Source: Sphingomonas_Q fennica_A
GTDB lineage: Bacteria > Pseudomonadota > Alphaproteobacteria > Sphingomonadales > Sphingomonadaceae
DNA length: 64,000 bases
Reading direction: 5' to 3'
Assembly (NCBI GenBank): GCA_036946415.1
Contig: JAQIJD010000005.1
Span: 62,001 to 126,000, forward strand
Made by a program: the position numbers and the translations under genes. Shown here in pieces: positions 55,028 to 64,000 of the stretch (positions within the stretch are counted from its first letter, which is position 1; each line of letters begins with the position of its first letter). Under the pieces are notes generated by a model. The model searched no databases. It saw only the letters and a list, made by a program, of their open reading frames with translations, and was not told the DNA's origin.

Positions 55028-55705
55028 CTACTCGCCTCGGATCATGTAGCCGGCACCACGCACCGTCTCGATCGCATCGGCGTCGAAACCGGCGTTGAGC
55101 TTGGAGCGCAGCCGGCTCAGATGCGTCTCGACGATGTTTGTCTTCGGATCAAAATCGAAATCCCACACCCGCTCCAGCAGCATCGTGCGCGTCATCACCC
55201 GGCGCGGGTTGCGCATCAGTTCGGCGAGAAGCGCGAACTCGCGCGGTTGCAAGGTGACGCGCCGGCAGTTGCGCGCGACGGTACGGCGATGCAGGTCGAG
55301 GACGATATCGCCGACGCGGAGCAGATGGGTATCACCGCCGCGCGGTGCCGGCCGGCGTGCCAGCGCATTGAGGCGGGCGGCCAGTTCGGAAAAGGCGAAG
55401 GGCTTGACCAGGTAGTCGTCGGCACCGCCCTCCAGCCCCTCGACGCGATCGGCTATCCCGCCGACCGCGGTCAGCATCAGGACCGGGGTCGCATCGCCCG
55501 CCGCGCGCAACGCCTTCACCAGCGCCAGTCCGTCGAGGCCGGGCAGCATCCGGTCGACTACGATCGCATCGAACCCGCCGCCGGTCGCCTGGAACAGCCC
55601 GTCGCGACCATCGGCGCTGGCCGCGACCTGGTGCCCCGCTTGCCCGAGCCCCTGCGCGACGAAGGCGCGGGTGTCGGCATCATCCTCGACGATCAATATC
55701 CGCAT
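55028..55705 (-). CDS. OmpR/PhoB-family response regulator
   Basis: 225 residues. Receiver domain (IVEDDADTRAF, phosphoacceptor in VVDRMLPGLDGL, Lys in VKPFAFSEL) and winged-helix DNA-binding domain (LTAEL-type helix; TNIVETHLSRLRSKL, TVRGAGYMI). It starts 7 bases after the outer-membrane-factor stop. Probable partner of the adjacent kinase; it would activate the efflux operon when metal is sensed. Confidence 0.94.
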   Translation of the reverse strand: MRILIVEDDADTRAFVAQGLGQAGHQVAASADGRDGLFQATGGGFDAIVVDRMLPGLDGLALVKALRAAGDATPVLMLTAVGGIADRVEGLEGGADDYLVKPFAFSELAARLNALARRPAPRGGDTHLLRVGDIVLDLHRRTVARNCRRVTLQPREFALLAELMRNPRRVMTRTMLLERVWDFDFDPKTNIVETHLSRLRSKLNAGFDADAIETVRGAGYMIRGE

Positions 55706-55712
55706 CGCCCGA

Positions 55713-57089
55713 CTATCGCGTAGCGGCGTCGGTTCGCCAACCGCCACCCAAGGCGTGGAACAGCGCGACCTCGTTCTGCGACACCGCCAGATCTGACTGG
55801 ACCTGTTGGAGGGTCGCCGATGCGGTCGCGCGCTGCGCATCGACCTGGAGCAGGCCGGGCGCATCACCGAGACGAACGCGGGCGCCCGCGCGGCGCGCAT
55901 AGGCCTGCGCCTCGCGCGCGGCGGTCGCCAGATCGCGGTTGCGGCGGGTCTCGGCGTCGTAGTTCGCCAGCGCCGTCTCGACCTCGCGCAGTGACCGCAG
56001 CACCGCCACATCCCATCCGGCCAACGCCGCGCGCTCAGTCGCGCGGGCCTGTTCCAGCCTTGCGCGGGCCGGTGCCTGATTGGGGAAGGCCCAGCTGACG
56101 AGCGGCGTCACCGCCGCACTTATCCCGCCGGACAGCAGCCCGACCGCCCCGCCCAGATTGACTTGCGGATAGAGGTCCGCGCGCGCCACCCCGATCCGCG
56201 CGGCAGCGGCGGCAAGGCGGCGCTCCGCCTCGCGCACGTCGGGACGACGCAGCAGCAGCGCGGTTCCGTCGCTGACCGGGGCCGTCCCGCGCAGGCGCGG
56301 CGCGGCGGTGCAGGCGAAGCGGTAGGCGCGTGCCTCGGCCGGGGGGCGGCCTTGCAAAGTCGCGAGCCGGTACAGCGCATTGGCGCGCTGCGCCTCGAAC
56401 GGGGCGATGGCGGCACGGGTGGCGGCGGCGATCGTCGCGACCTGCGACACCTCCAGCGGCGACACCTCGCCCGCGCGAAGCTGTTCGCGCACCAGCCCGA
56501 CCGATCGGTCCTGCGCCGCGGCGACCGCGCGCGCGGTCGCGATGGCGCGGGTCGATCCGCACAGGTCGACATAGGCCAGCACTGTGTCGGCGACGACCGC
56601 GACGCGCAGGCCGTCGACGACTGCCGCCTGCGCCTCCGCATCGGCCCCCGCGGCGGTCGCAGCCGATCGCAGCCGGCCGAACAGGTCGAGATCCCAGCTC
56701 GCCGTCGCGGCGATATCGTAGTCCGTCGTCGGCACGTTCCCCGACGCGCTCGGTTGTCCGGCGGGATTATCGATGCCGAGCGCGCTTTCGATCGTCGTCT
56801 GCGGCAGCCGCGCCGCCCGGGCTTGCCGCAACGCGGCGCGTGCACCGTCGAGATTGGCATAGGCGACGCGCAGGTCGGCATTGGCCGCCAGTGCCGATCG
56901 GACCAATCCGTCCAGCACGGGATCGTCATAGAGCCGCCACCAGTCGTCGGGCACCGGCGCGATCGACGCCACAGGAAGCCGAGCGAAGTCGCCGGTCGCG
57001 CCGGGTGGCGCGATCGTCGGCGGAGGTGCCGGCACACCCATGCAAGCGGAGGCGAGCAGGGCGACGGCGGGGGTCAGACGGCGGATCAT
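55713..57089 (-). CDS. Outer membrane efflux lipoprotein (NodT/TolC family)
   Basis: 458 residues. Lipoprotein signal with Cys16 in LLASACMG. Two outer-membrane-efflux repeats are visible (VRSALAANADLRVAYANLDG and REAERRLAAAAARIGVARAD), with the long helical hairpins of TolC-like channels. It forms the outer-membrane duct of the RND complex. The ATG overlaps the RND stop (ATGA). Confidence 0.93.
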   Translation of the reverse strand: MIRRLTPAVALLASACMGVPAPPPTIAPPGATGDFARLPVASIAPVPDDWWRLYDDPVLDGLVRSALAANADLRVAYANLDGARAALRQARAARLPQTTIESALGIDNPAGQPSASGNVPTTDYDIAATASWDLDLFGRLRSAATAAGADAEAQAAVVDGLRVAVVADTVLAYVDLCGSTRAIATARAVAAAQDRSVGLVREQLRAGEVSPLEVSQVATIAAATRAAIAPFEAQRANALYRLATLQGRPPAEARAYRFACTAAPRLRGTAPVSDGTALLLRRPDVREAERRLAAAAARIGVARADLYPQVNLGGAVGLLSGGISAAVTPLVSWAFPNQAPARARLEQARATERAALAGWDVAVLRSLREVETALANYDAETRRNRDLATAAREAQAYARRAGARVRLGDAPGLLQVDAQRATASATLQQVQSDLAVSQNEVALFHALGGGWRTDAATR

Positions 57090-60000
57090 GCCAGCGCCTC
57101 CTTGGGTGCGGTGGCAGGTGGCACGGCGCGCTCCTCGCCATATCGGGCGTAGAGCGCGGGCAGCAGCAGCAGGTTGAGCGCGGTCGACGAGATGAGGCCA
57201 CCCAGGATCACGATCGCCATCGGATGCTCGATCTCGTGCCCCGGCGCATTGCCGGCGACGATCAGCGGCACCAGCGCGAGGCCGGCGCAGGCGGCGGTCA
57301 TCAGGATCGGCACCAGCCGCTCTTCCGCGCCGCGCAGCACCAGTTCTCGCCCGAAGGTCATCCGCTCATGCCGTTCGAGATGCTGATAGTGCGACAGCAG
57401 CATGATGCCGTTGCGCGCGGCGATGCCGATGACGGTGACGAACCCGACCAGCGACCCCAGCGACAATACCCCGCCGGTCAGCGCGACCGCGACCACGCCC
57501 CCGACCAGCGCGAACGGCAGGCTGACGGCGACCAGCGCAGTGATGCGGCGCGAGCGGAACTCCATCCACACCAGCAGCAGGATGCCGACGAGGCAAAGCG
57601 CGCCGATGCTCCAAAGCCGGCTGCGCGATTCCTTCAGCGCGGCATATTCGCCCAGCACCTGCGGGTGATAGCCGGTCGCGAACGGCACCTTGGCAACCGC
57701 AGCGTCGACCGCCTGCGCGACGGTGCCGAGGTCAGCGCCCACGACGTTCATCGTCACGTCGAGCCGCCGCTGGCCGTTCTCGCGCTTCACCTCGTTGGGC
57801 GCGGGCGCGATCTCGATATCGGCGATGTCGCCGAGCCGGACCGGCGCGCCGGTGACGGGTGCCTGAATCATCAGGTCGCGGAGCGCATGGACGCTGTTCC
57901 GGACCCTCGGCTCGCCCCACACCGCCACGTCGAACGCGCGCTGGTCGCGGTAGATTTCGCCGACCTTGGTCTGCGCGACCAGCACTTGCGCCTGCCGGCG
58001 GACCTCGCCCGCGGTCAGGCCGAGCCGGGCCAGCTCGCCGGCACGCGGGCGGATGCGGATTTGCGGGACCAGCACCTGGCTCTCCAGCTTCAGGTCGGAA
58101 ACGCTCTGAATGCCGCCGATCGCATCCCGGACACGCGCGCCGGCTGCGCGAAGTTCGGCCTGGTCGGGGCCATAGATGCGGACCACGATCGTCGCGCCGG
58201 CACCCGTCAGCACTTCCTTGATCCGCTCGCGCAGATAGGTCAGCACATCGCGGTAGAGGCCGGGATAGCCCTCGACCACCTCCTTGATCCGCTTGACCGA
58301 TGCATCATAATCGGCGTTCTCGTCGAGGCTGATCCAGAGTTCGGTGAAGTTGGGACCGACCACCTCGTCGGCCTGCTCGGCGCGACCGATATGCGCGCCG
58401 AAGTTGCGCACGCCGGGGATGCTGCGCAATTCCTTCGACGCGCGGATCGTGATCCGGTCCATCGCCTCGATCGAGGTGCCCGGCTTCTCGACGAAGTGCA
58501 TCAGGAAGTCGGTTTCGCGGAAATCGGGGAGGAACTGGTCCCTGAAGGTCGCATAGCCGACGCCCGCGAGCAGCAGCCCGCCCGCGACGATCCCGACCGC
58601 GAGCACCGGTCGCCCGACGACGCGCGGCAGGAAACCGACATAGCGACGCTTCAGCGCGGCGACGATGCGGGTGTCGCGCTCCTCGGTCAGCGGCGCATTG
58701 GGCAGCAGGAGCAGGCACATCGCCGGCGTGACGGTCAGTGCCACCAGCAGCGACATGCCGATCGCCAGCACATAGGCGATGGCGAGGGGCTGGAAGAAGG
58801 TGCCCGCCACGCCGCCGAGGAAGAAGATCGGCACGAACACCAGCATCACGATCAGCGAGGCGAAGACCACAGCGGAGCGCACTTCCAGCGACGCGGCCAG
58901 CACCACCGCGAAGGCCGGCTTGGGATCGGCGGACTCGCGGTTCAGCCGCAGGCGGCGCGCGATGTTCTCCACGTCGATGATCGCGTCGTCGACCACTTCG
59001 CCCAGCGCGATGACGAGACCGGCGATAATCATCACGTTAATCGTCGCGCCCGACCACAGCAGCATCAGCCCCGCACCCAGCAGCGACAGCGGGATCGCGA
59101 CGAGGCTGATCGTCGCCTGCCGCCAGTCGCGCGTGAACAGGAACAGGACGGCCGCGACCAGCGCGCAGCCGATCATCAGCGCGCGGGTGAGATTGTCGAT
59201 CGAGCGTTCGATGAAGGTCGCCGGCCGGAAGATGGTCGTATCGACCTTCACGTCCTTCAAGCCCGGCTTCAGCTCGGCGAACGCCGCCTCGACCGCGCGG
59301 GTCAGCTCCAGCGTGTTGGCGGTCGGCTGTTTCTCGACGATCAGCATGATGCCGGGGCCGTCGTCGATGATGGCGTTGCCGATCGGCGCGTTGAAGCCGT
59401 CGACCACGCGCGCGACGTCGTTGATCCTGACCGGCGCCTCGCCCGCCTGCTTGACGATCGCCCGGGCGAGGTCGGCCGCGGTCTGCACGGTGCCCGTCTG
59501 CTGCACCGCGAGCCGCTGGTTGGGCGTGTCGACGAACCCGCCGCCGCCGACCAGCACCGCGTCGCCCGCCGCGGCGCGGACCTCCGCCAGCGTGACGCCG
59601 GCCGCGCGCAGGCGATCTGGATCGACCAGCACCTGCAACTGCCGGTCGCGCTGGCCCCAGACCGCGACATTGGCGACGCCGGGCACCGCCATCAGCCGCG
59701 GCCGGATCGTCCAGCGGACCAGCTCGGACAACTGCATCTGGTCGAGCTTTGTCGACGATAGTCCGACCTTCATCGCGCGACTGGTCGAGGACAGCGGCGG
59801 CATCAGCACCGGTTGGCGCGCCGCGAGCGGCAAGCGCGGCTGCACCTGTGCGATCCGTTCCCCGACCATCTGCCGGGCCCGAATCACGTCGGACCCGCGC
59901 TCGAACAGGATCTGCACCGACGACAGGCCCAGCACCGACTTGGAGCGCAGCGTCATCAGACCGGGCACGCCGTTGACAGCGGTCTCGATCGGGACCGTGA

Positions 60001-60193
60001 CCAGGCTCTCGACTTCCTCGGTCGACAAGCCCGGTGCCTCGGTCTGAATTTCCACCATCGGGGGCGCGAACTCGGGGAACACGTCGAGCGGCACGTCGCG
60101 CCCGGCGCGGACCCCGAGCACCACCAGCAGCGCGGCGAGCGCGAGAACGAGGACGCGCTGCGCCAGCGCAAAATGGACGAGCCGGCCGAGCAT
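57086..60193 (-). CDS. CusA/CzcA-type RND efflux transporter
   Basis: 1035 residues, the expected size for heavy-metal RND pumps. TM1 is followed by DVPLDVFPEFAPPMVEIQTE, the HME-RND signature. The proton-relay TM4 has ALGEVVDDAIIDVENIARRL, and TM segments cluster at about 335-555 and 860-1030. It exports ions such as Cu, Ag, Zn, Co or Cd from the periplasm across the outer membrane together with the MFP and OMF; the ion cannot be told by eye. TGATG and ATGA overlaps join it to its partners. Confidence 0.95.
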   Translation of the reverse strand: MLGRLVHFALAQRVLVLALAALLVVLGVRAGRDVPLDVFPEFAPPMVEIQTEAPGLSTEEVESLVTVPIETAVNGVPGLMTLRSKSVLGLSSVQILFERGSDVIRARQMVGERIAQVQPRLPLAARQPVLMPPLSSTSRAMKVGLSSTKLDQMQLSELVRWTIRPRLMAVPGVANVAVWGQRDRQLQVLVDPDRLRAAGVTLAEVRAAAGDAVLVGGGGFVDTPNQRLAVQQTGTVQTAADLARAIVKQAGEAPVRINDVARVVDGFNAPIGNAIIDDGPGIMLIVEKQPTANTLELTRAVEAAFAELKPGLKDVKVDTTIFRPATFIERSIDNLTRALMIGCALVAAVLFLFTRDWRQATISLVAIPLSLLGAGLMLLWSGATINVMIIAGLVIALGEVVDDAIIDVENIARRLRLNRESADPKPAFAVVLAASLEVRSAVVFASLIVMLVFVPIFFLGGVAGTFFQPLAIAYVLAIGMSLLVALTVTPAMCLLLLPNAPLTEERDTRIVAALKRRYVGFLPRVVGRPVLAVGIVAGGLLLAGVGYATFRDQFLPDFRETDFLMHFVEKPGTSIEAMDRITIRASKELRSIPGVRNFGAHIGRAEQADEVVGPNFTELWISLDENADYDASVKRIKEVVEGYPGLYRDVLTYLRERIKEVLTGAGATIVVRIYGPDQAELRAAGARVRDAIGGIQSVSDLKLESQVLVPQIRIRPRAGELARLGLTAGEVRRQAQVLVAQTKVGEIYRDQRAFDVAVWGEPRVRNSVHALRDLMIQAPVTGAPVRLGDIADIEIAPAPNEVKRENGQRRLDVTMNVVGADLGTVAQAVDAAVAKVPFATGYHPQVLGEYAALKESRSRLWSIGALCLVGILLLVWMEFRSRRITALVAVSLPFALVGGVVAVALTGGVLSLGSLVGFVTVIGIAARNGIMLLSHYQHLERHERMTFGRELVLRGAEERLVPILMTAACAGLALVPLIVAGNAPGHEIEHPMAIVILGGLISSTALNLLLLPALYARYGEERAVPPATAPKEALA

Positions 60194-61170
60194 CAGTGCG
60201 CCGCTCCGAACTCGGTGCCGAACAGCTCCGCCGCGCCATCGGTCACGACCTGCGCGCCATCGGCCAGTCCCCGCGCCAACAGCGCGCGTCCACCACTTTC
60301 CGACGCCACCTCGACACGCTGGCGAACAAAGGTATCGGGCGCGGTCTTCTGATAGACCCACTCGCCGCCATGAATGTCGCGCAGGATCGCGGCCGAAGGC
60401 ACCGACAGGCCCTCCGTCTGCCCGGCGAGCGGCAGGTCGACCGCCACGCGCTGGCCGACCCGGAAGGCACGGTCGCGATTGTCGACCGCGTAATAGAGGT
60501 CGACCGTCCCGGCCACGGTGTTCGCCGAGGGTGGTGCCTGCACCGGGCGCGCCGAACGGGGGGCACCACCGTCGCCGAGGGTGCGGACCGTGGCGGCGGC
60601 TTCGCGGCGCACCTCGCCCATATCGCTGCCGAACACCGACGCGCGGACCCACAGCACGGGTTGCGCCCCGAGCGAGGCGACCGCCGGTCCAAGCAGCCGG
60701 CGCTGCTGCCGCGCCGCGCCCAAGGCGGCCTGCGCCGCTGCCAGTGCCGCCGCTGCCTCGTCACGCGCACGCACGCTGCCCGCTTCCTCGCGCACCAGGC
60801 TCGCGGCGCGATCGAGCGCGATCCGCGCGAGCCGCGCCTGCGCCGTGGCGCGCGCCAGTTCGGCATCGGCCGCGGCCTGCTGGCTGCCGATCTGCTGGAG
60901 GTTGGTGGTCGAATTGACCGGCACGCCGTTGGCGCTGATCGGCGGCACGACGATCTCGCCGGCCACCTCGCGCGTCGCCGTGGCCGATCCGCCGCCCACT
61001 TGCGCCAGCACGATCCCCAACCGCTGCTGCGCCTGCGGGGTGAGAGTCAGCTTCAACAGCTCGCTCTCATGCGCGATCGTCTCGGCATGGGCGGGCGGTG
61101 CGGGCGGCGTCGCGGCCTTCTCGCCACAGCCGGCGAGCAGGATCGGAATCAGGAGAAAGGTCTGGCGCAT
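60193..61170 (-). CDS. RND periplasmic adaptor (membrane fusion lipoprotein)
   Basis: 325 residues. A lipobox LLAGC (Cys15) anchors it in the membrane. A helical hairpin (RATAQARLARIALDRAASLV) is flanked by beta-barrel parts (VAGTVDLYYAVDNRDRAFRV, GQRVAVDLPLAG) and membrane-proximal LSVPSAAILRDIHGGEWVYQ. Shorter than many CusB-type adaptors; no N-terminal His/Met-rich extension. First gene of the efflux operon. Confidence 0.92.
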   Translation of the reverse strand: MRQTFLLIPILLAGCGEKAATPPAPPAHAETIAHESELLKLTLTPQAQQRLGIVLAQVGGGSATATREVAGEIVVPPISANGVPVNSTTNLQQIGSQQAAADAELARATAQARLARIALDRAASLVREEAGSVRARDEAAAALAAAQAALGAARQQRRLLGPAVASLGAQPVLWVRASVFGSDMGEVRREAAATVRTLGDGGAPRSARPVQAPPSANTVAGTVDLYYAVDNRDRAFRVGQRVAVDLPLAGQTEGLSVPSAAILRDIHGGEWVYQKTAPDTFVRQRVEVASESGGRALLARGLADGAQVVTDGAAELFGTEFGAAH

Positions 61171-61422
61171 CGTGGCGGCCTAGCCGCGCAACGATGGGGG
61201 CCGCTGGAGCCGACTATACGATTTCCCAATGTATCACCGGGAGGAAGGCCAGATGCGTGCATCATGCACCTGGTCGAAAGGTCTGATGAGCCGCAAACGT
61301 GACGAAGGACGCGCCATTGTCGGGGTTTAGAGGGCTATAGCGTAGACATAGTGCTCATCCGGGTCTGGCGCGGCCCGCCACAAAGCCTTTGCCCCCCGCC
61401 GCCCGCCCGTCTAACGGGCGGC

Positions 61423-62997
61423 ATGAGCAGCATCCCCGCCGACGCCACCCACCCCGACAGCATCCTCATCATCGATTTCGGTAGCCAGGTGACGCAGCTG
61501 ATCGCGCGGCGCGTGCGCGAGGCGGGGGTTTATAGCGAGATCGCGCCGTTCAATCGCGCCGACGAGGCCTTCGCCCGCATGCGGCCGAAGGGCGTGATCC
61601 TCTCCGGCGGCCCCGCAAGCGTGACCGATGACGACAGCCCGCGTGCCCCGCAGGCGGTGTTCGAGGGGGGCGTGCCTGTGCTCGGCATCTGCTACGGCCA
61701 GCAGACGATGGCCGAGCAACTCGGCGGGCGCGTCGTCGCCTCCTCGGGCGGCGAGTTCGGGCGCGCGTTCATCGACGTCACCGCCCCCTCCCGCCTGTTC
61801 GAGGGGCTGTGGGACGTCGGCAGCCGCCACCAAGTGTGGATGAGCCATGGCGACAAGGTGGACAGCCTGCCCGCCGGCTTCGCGCCGATCGCCGTCAGCG
61901 AGGGCGCGCCCTTCGCCATTACCTCGGATGAGGAGCGGCGCCTCTACGGCGTGCAGTTCCACCCCGAAGTCGTCCACACGCCCGATGGCGGCAAGCTGAT
62001 CGCCAATTTCGCCCGCCACGTCTGCGGCTTGGCCGGCGACTGGACGATGGCCGAGTTCCGCGCCACCAAGATCGCCCAGATCCGCGCGCAGGTGGGGGGC
62101 GGCCGCGTGATCTGCGGCCTCAGCGGCGGGGTCGATTCGGCGGTGGCGGCGGTGCTGATCCACGAGGCGATCGGCGACCAGCTGACCTGCGTGTTCGTGG
62201 ATCATGGCCTGATGCGGCAGGGCGAGGCGGAACAGGTCGTCACCCTGTTCCGCGAACATTACGGCATCCCGCTGGTGCATGTGGATGCGGAGGCGCTGTT
62301 CCTCGGGGGGCTGGCCGGCGTCACCGATCCCGAAGCCAAGCGCAAATATATCGGCAAGACCTTCATCGACGTGTTCGAGGCGGAGGCGGGCAAGATCGGC
62401 GGCGCCGATTTCCTCGCGCAGGGCACGCTCTATCCGGACGTCATCGAAAGCGTGTCCTTCACCGGCGGCCCTTCGGTGACGATCAAGAGCCACCACAATG
62501 TCGGCGGCCTGCCCGATCGGATGAACATGCAGCTCGTCGAGCCGCTGCGCGAATTGTTCAAGGACGAGGTGCGCGCACTCGGCCGCGAACTGGGGCTGCC
62601 CGACGCGTTCGTCGGCCGCCACCCCTTTCCGGGGCCGGGCCTCGCCATCCGCATTCCCGGCGAAGTGACGCGCGAGCGGTGCGACATCCTGCGCAAGGCC
62701 GACGCCATCTATCTCGAGGAGATTCGCCTGGCGGGCCTCTACGATGCCATCTGGCAGGCGTTCGCGGTGCTGCTGCCGGTGCGGACGGTGGGCGTGATGG
62801 GTGACGGGCGGACCTACGAAAGCGTCTGCGCGCTGCGCGCCGTCACCTCCACCGATGGCATGACGGCCGATATCTACCCCTTCGACAGCGCCTTCCTGGC
62901 CCGCGTGGCGACGCGGATCGTCAACGAGGTGAAGGGCATCAACCGCGTCGTCTACGATTATACGTCCAAGCCCCCCGGCACGATCGAGTGGGAGTGA
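61423..62997 (+). CDS. guaA: GMP synthase (glutamine-hydrolysing)
   Basis: 524 residues. Class I amidotransferase domain (about 12-205) with Cys90 in GICYGQQ and His-Glu in VQFHPEVVH. The ATP-pyrophosphatase domain follows, with SGGVDS (about 233-238), and a C-terminal dimerisation domain ends in DYTSKPPGTIEWE. It converts XMP to GMP in purine synthesis. The ATG at 61423 lies about 12 residues before the first conserved strand; an upstream TTG/ATG is unlikely. It converges with the GNAT gene with one base between stop codons. Confidence 0.97.
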   Translation: MSSIPADATHPDSILIIDFGSQVTQLIARRVREAGVYSEIAPFNRADEAFARMRPKGVILSGGPASVTDDDSPRAPQAVFEGGVPVLGICYGQQTMAEQLGGRVVASSGGEFGRAFIDVTAPSRLFEGLWDVGSRHQVWMSHGDKVDSLPAGFAPIAVSEGAPFAITSDEERRLYGVQFHPEVVHTPDGGKLIANFARHVCGLAGDWTMAEFRATKIAQIRAQVGGGRVICGLSGGVDSAVAAVLIHEAIGDQLTCVFVDHGLMRQGEAEQVVTLFREHYGIPLVHVDAEALFLGGLAGVTDPEAKRKYIGKTFIDVFEAEAGKIGGADFLAQGTLYPDVIESVSFTGGPSVTIKSHHNVGGLPDRMNMQLVEPLRELFKDEVRALGRELGLPDAFVGRHPFPGPGLAIRIPGEVTRERCDILRKADAIYLEEIRLAGLYDAIWQAFAVLLPVRTVGVMGDGRTYESVCALRAVTSTDGMTADIYPFDSAFLARVATRIVNEVKGINRVVYDYTSKPPGTIEWE

Positions 62998-62998
62998 G

Positions 62999-63538
62999 CT
63001 AGGCGACCAGCGCCTTGCGCATCCGCCTCAACGGCATGGTCGCGCCGTTCGGCAGTGCGGCGGCCTCCTCTTCCAGCGGCATGAACCCTGCGGCGGCATA
63101 GAAGGGGATGCCGGTCAGCGTCGCCATCAGTTCGAGCGCGCGATAGCCTTCCGCCTGCGCCGCTCGCTCGCAGGCGGCGAGGATCGCGGCGGCGACGCCG
63201 CGGCGGGCGTGATCGGGATCGATGAAGAAGGCGCGGATGCGCGCCGGCTCCGTCGCCGGATCGAGCAGGCGCGGGTCGCGCACGGCCGCGGCATCGGCGC
63301 CATAGAGCGTCGCCCGCCGGCTCCAGCCGCCGCAACCCGCGAGCGCGCCGTCCCGCTCGGCGATCAGATAGGTGCCGTCCGCGATCAGCTGGCGATCGAC
63401 GCCGAAAGCGCTGCCCAGCGCGCCCTCGCGCTGCGCGTCGTCATAATCGGCGCCTTGCAAGGCATGGACCGATCGCACGATCAGCGCGCCGAGTGCGGGC
63501 ACGTCTTCGGGCAGGGCAGGGCGGAGCACGATCGTCAT
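62999..63538 (-). CDS. GNAT-family N-acetyltransferase
   Basis: 179 residues. Acetyl-CoA-binding motif A is visible in FFIDPDHARRGVAAAILAAC, then ERAAQAEGYRALELMATLTG and FYAAAGFMPLEEE. The substrate is unknown. The stop (TAG) is one base from the guaA stop on the other strand. Confidence 0.9.
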   Translation of the reverse strand: MTIVLRPALPEDVPALGALIVRSVHALQGADYDDAQREGALGSAFGVDRQLIADGTYLIAERDGALAGCGGWSRRATLYGADAAAVRDPRLLDPATEPARIRAFFIDPDHARRGVAAAILAACERAAQAEGYRALELMATLTGIPFYAAAGFMPLEEEAAALPNGATMPLRRMRKALVA

Positions 63539-63567
63539 GGCGCGCCAGCCTAGCGCAGCGGCGTCGC

Positions 63568-64000
63568 TCAGGCGAGCAGCCGCAGCGTATGGATGGCGAC
63601 GCCGACGGCCCCGCCGACCAGCGTGCCGTTGACGCGGATATATTGCAGGTCGCGCCCCACCGCCTGTTCCAGCCGCCCGGTGACGGTGCCCGCATCCCAG
63701 CCGCGGATCGTCTCCGACACCAGCTTAACGATCCCGTCGCCATAGGCCGCGACGAGGCCGACGACCGCCCGCCGCGCGAAGCGGTTGACCGGGACCGCCA
63801 GCGCTCGGTCCGCCTGCAACCGCGCGCCCAGCTGGCGCACCGTCTCCCCCAGCCGTCCGGCCATCGCCGCCTGCGGCTCGCGCGCCGCCTTCAGTACGCC
63901 GGCGCGGGCCTGCTGCCAGACGGTATCGAGAAAGCCGAGCAGCGCAGGGTTGGCGATCACCTCGTCCTTCCAGCGCTCCACCTTCGCCTGCAACGCGGGA
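63568..64000 (-). CDS. DUF445 family protein, C-terminal part (start outside window)
   Basis: 144 codons remain open to the window edge. WKDEVIANPALLGFLDTVWQ, FARRAVVGLVAAYGDGIVKL, VSETIRGWDAGTVTGRLEQA and VGRDLQYIRVNGTLVGGAVG form the typical C-terminus of DUF445 (YjiN-like) membrane-associated proteins. Function unknown. It lies 30 bases upstream of the GNAT gene, same strand, perhaps one transcript. Confidence 0.88.
   Translation of the reverse strand, partial: PALQAKVERWKDEVIANPALLGFLDTVWQQARAGVLKAAREPQAAMAGRLGETVRQLGARLQADRALAVPVNRFARRAVVGLVAAYGDGIVKLVSETIRGWDAGTVTGRLEQAVGRDLQYIRVNGTLVGGAVGVAIHTLRLLA

Noticed and set aside
53705..61170. Efflux operon as prophage cargo
   Set aside because: It lies outside the right att core and its composition matches the chromosome; it is simply the neighbour of the integration site.
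61171..61422. Possible riboswitch or regulatory RNA upstream of guaA
   Set aside because: No conserved purine riboswitch core or convincing paired stems could be found by eye; only ordinary promoter-sized intergenic DNA is visible.

Overview
The window is GC-rich DNA from an alphaproteobacterium, most likely a member of the Sphingomonadales (Sphingomonas sensu lato). This rests on the gene content and order: a mcp-STAS-cheA-cheR-cheB-cheD-cheY-cheW cluster, hspQ, guaA, and a CusA/CzcA-type RND operon carrying its own two-component system. The genus is an inference; there is no rRNA to settle it.

Layout. (1) 1-7204: chemotaxis operon on the minus strand, with cheW cut by the window start. Both mcp and cheA carry a single surplus base in a homopolymer run. 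(2) 7610-8221: hspQ with a terminator, then tRNA-Ser(CGA). (3) 8208-53547: a complete siphovirus-type prophage of about 45.3 kb integrated at the 3' end of the tRNA. Its borders are a 14-bp direct repeat (8208-8221 and 53534-53547). (4) 53705-61170: chromosome again, a minus-strand operon MFP - RND pump - outer membrane factor - response regulator - sensor kinase. (5) 61423-64000: guaA, a GNAT acetyltransferase and the 3' part of a DUF445 gene.

Prophage order from left to right: integrase; a low-GC TIR-like/SLATT gene pair that looks like an anti-phage defence cassette; an AlpA-type regulator; a minus-strand early operon (11354-13438) of small proteins; a HIRAN protein; a LexA-like S24 repressor facing a YdaS/Cro-like protein; an early operon (CII-like regulator, triple-HTH protein, DNA methyltransferase, DUF2303, PAPS-reductase-like protein, VRR-NUC nuclease, DUF1643, replication-type proteins, probable late regulator); then HNH, terminase small and large subunits, portal, ClpP-like protease, HK97 capsid, a large decoration or spike-like protein, a secreted beta-helix protein, connectors, tail tube, tail chaperones, tape measure, tail tip, holin-like proteins, endolysin and spanins. 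The right end holds accessory genes, including a minus-strand operon with a short BLUF blue-light receptor.

Control. Five near-identical 16-bp operators (consensus TACAA-N5/6-TTGTA) lie in two clusters, 13483-13523 and 14631-14696, each with exact 25-bp centre-to-centre spacing. They place the repressor gene, the cro-like gene and the minus-strand early operon under one switch. GGGGTAT motifs clustered near both att sites look like integrase arm sites. The most novel-looking items are the TIR/SLATT pair (9754-10590), the BLUF operon (52098-53338), the operator array, and a tail-chaperone extension with no start codon of its own that fits a -1 frameshift (37543-37716).
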